A stretch of DNA of 24,271 nt from CAZXCK01 sp964639225. Lineage in GTDB: Bacteria > Chloroflexota > Anaerolineae > Aggregatilineales > Phototrophicaceae. The position numbers and the translations under genes are program-made. Shown in pieces: positions 23,340 through 24,271 of this stretch (position 1 is the first letter of the stretch; every line of letters begins with the position of its first letter). The stretch spans positions 1 to 24,271 of the forward strand of contig CAZXCK010000060.1 of assembly GCA_964639225.1 (NCBI GenBank), written 5' to 3'. The notes beneath the pieces are model-generated. The model had not been told where the DNA came from. It was given only the letters and a program-made list of their open reading frames with translations, and made no database searches.

Positions 23340-24271
23340 GTGAGGCGCTGGCGGACTCAATTCATGTTAACGGTGCTGATGCTGGCGCTCATCGCCGGGC
23401 TGCTGTGGTCTGGCGGCGCGCTGCGGGCACAGACCGACGCAACCGCGACTCCCAGTTCCACGCCGGCATTCAGCGTGCTGATCGTCGAGGATGCCTTCGT
23501 GCGTGGCGGGCCGGGCGAGTTTTACGTACCGGTGGGCGCACTAACCGAAGGCGACCGCCTGCGCCCGCTTAACATCAGCGAGGATGGCCAGTGGGTGCTG
23601 ATCGCGTATCGCAGCGGCTTCGGATGGGTGCGGCGTGACCTGGGCTTCTGGGTGACGGACATCGACTCGCTGCCCATACTCGAAGGCGACGACCTGACGC
23701 CGACAGCGGTTCCAGGGCGCATCACCGCCACGCCGTTTATTCCCACTGCCACACCAGAAGTCAGCTATATCGCTGTGACGGCCAACAGCGCGCTGGTCCG
23801 GGCTGGTCCGGCGCAGCGCTTCCCACGCCTGGGCTTTCTGCTGCCGGGCGAGCCAGTGGAGCCGATATCGCGCGATGAATCCGGCGACTGGGTGCTGATC
23901 CGCTTTACGCCGACATTCGATCTGGAAGGTGAGCCGGTCGATCCCGATACGGACGGTTTCGGCTGGATTCGGCGTGATCTGGCGGTGTGGTTTGAGGACA
24001 TCGACTCGCTGCCGGTGATCGAGGCGGACAATCTGACGCCGACGCCGACGTTTACGCCGTCGCTGACGCCGACGCGCACGCCAACATCAACGGCGACCGC
24101 CACAGCGACCGACACCAACACGCCAACAGCCACTTCCACAGATACACGGACGCCTACCACAACGGCGACGCCGACTCTTACGGATACGCCAGAGCCGACC
24201 GATACGACGGAGCCAAGCGACACGCCGGTTCCGCCGACCAATACGCCGGAGCCGACTGACACACCGGAACC
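23340..24271 (+). CDS. Secreted SH3-like domain protein with Thr/Pro-rich tail (partial at 3' end)
   Basis: The frame opens with GTG 23340, preceded by GAGGGGGAG, and runs past the window edge (310 codons seen). An internal ATG at 23364 is the alternative start. Residues 1-31 are a signal peptide (RRW n-region, LTVLMLALIAGLLW core, LRAQ). Two bacterial SH3-like modules follow, at about 40-105 and 140-225: each has an [AD]xxVRxGPxxxF opening, a GxWVLI strand and a GFGW[VI]RRDL strand, and each ends in DIDSLP[IV][IL]E. From about residue 233 the chain is a Thr/Pro/Ser-rich tail of TPT, TDT and TPE repeats, a spacer seen in many Chloroflexi surface proteins. It probably binds the cell wall or an extracellular polymer. 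Confidence 0.82.
   Translation, partial: MRRWRTQFMLTVLMLALIAGLLWSGGALRAQTDATATPSSTPAFSVLIVEDAFVRGGPGEFYVPVGALTEGDRLRPLNISEDGQWVLIAYRSGFGWVRRDLGFWVTDIDSLPILEGDDLTPTAVPGRITATPFIPTATPEVSYIAVTANSALVRAGPAQRFPRLGFLLPGEPVEPISRDESGDWVLIRFTPTFDLEGEPVDPDTDGFGWIRRDLAVWFEDIDSLPVIEADNLTPTPTFTPSLTPTRTPTSTATATATDTNTPTATSTDTRTPTTTATPTLTDTPEPTDTTEPSDTPVPPTNTPEPTDTPE

Noticed and set aside
23765..24262. 165-aa Val/Gly/Ser-repeat frame on the minus strand
   Set aside because: It is the antisense of the second SH3 module and the Thr/Pro repeat DNA, whose repeats give repetitive peptides in every frame.

Overview
The window looks like chromosomal DNA from a GC-rich bacterium, most likely a member of the Chloroflexota (Anaerolineae-like). 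The reasons are a secreted SH3-type protein with a long Thr/Pro-rich tail, a PstS of SphX type fused to a fasciclin domain, a baseplate-J-like membrane protein between alaS and ruvX, and a TPR-tailed O-antigen-ligase-like protein. This placement is inferred from gene content; there is no rRNA in the window to confirm it. I see no transposon, integrase, prophage, CRISPR array or rRNA.

Layout. Positions 1-8203 read leftward: a partial SAM methyltransferase, an FmdB-type zinc-ribbon protein, a 167-aa unknown protein, a DUF3592-like membrane protein, a 566-aa Rossmann-fold protein, a second methyltransferase, a dihydrolipoamide-dehydrogenase-like flavoprotein and an orphan GAF-GAF-PAS histidine kinase. 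A 262-bp divergent spacer follows. Positions 8466-13252 read rightward: alaS, a baseplate-J-like single-pass membrane protein and ruvX, the last two overlapping by 4 bp. A 328-bp convergent spacer with a 38-bp tandem repeat separates this block from a leftward phosphate-uptake operon, transcribed pstS-pstC-pstA-pstB (18460 down to 13581). Upstream of it is a leftward tRNA-Arg(CCG) with recognisable promoter and terminator. Then come a leftward DUF4432 aldose-epimerase-like gene and, upstream of that, a membrane O-antigen-ligase/TPR gene. The right end is rightward: a lipoprotein and a secreted SH3-repeat protein cut by the window edge.

The most unusual content is the Pst transporter. The binding protein carries an N-terminal FAS1 domain. 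PstC has an extra beta-rich segment of about 85 residues in its first extracytoplasmic loop, flanked by two copies of an FFxxTxW element. PstA has an extra loop of roughly 150 residues at the matching place. All three changes lie on the outer face of the membrane, so this may be a Pst system adapted to a particular cell envelope. No phoU, phoB or phoR lies next to it.
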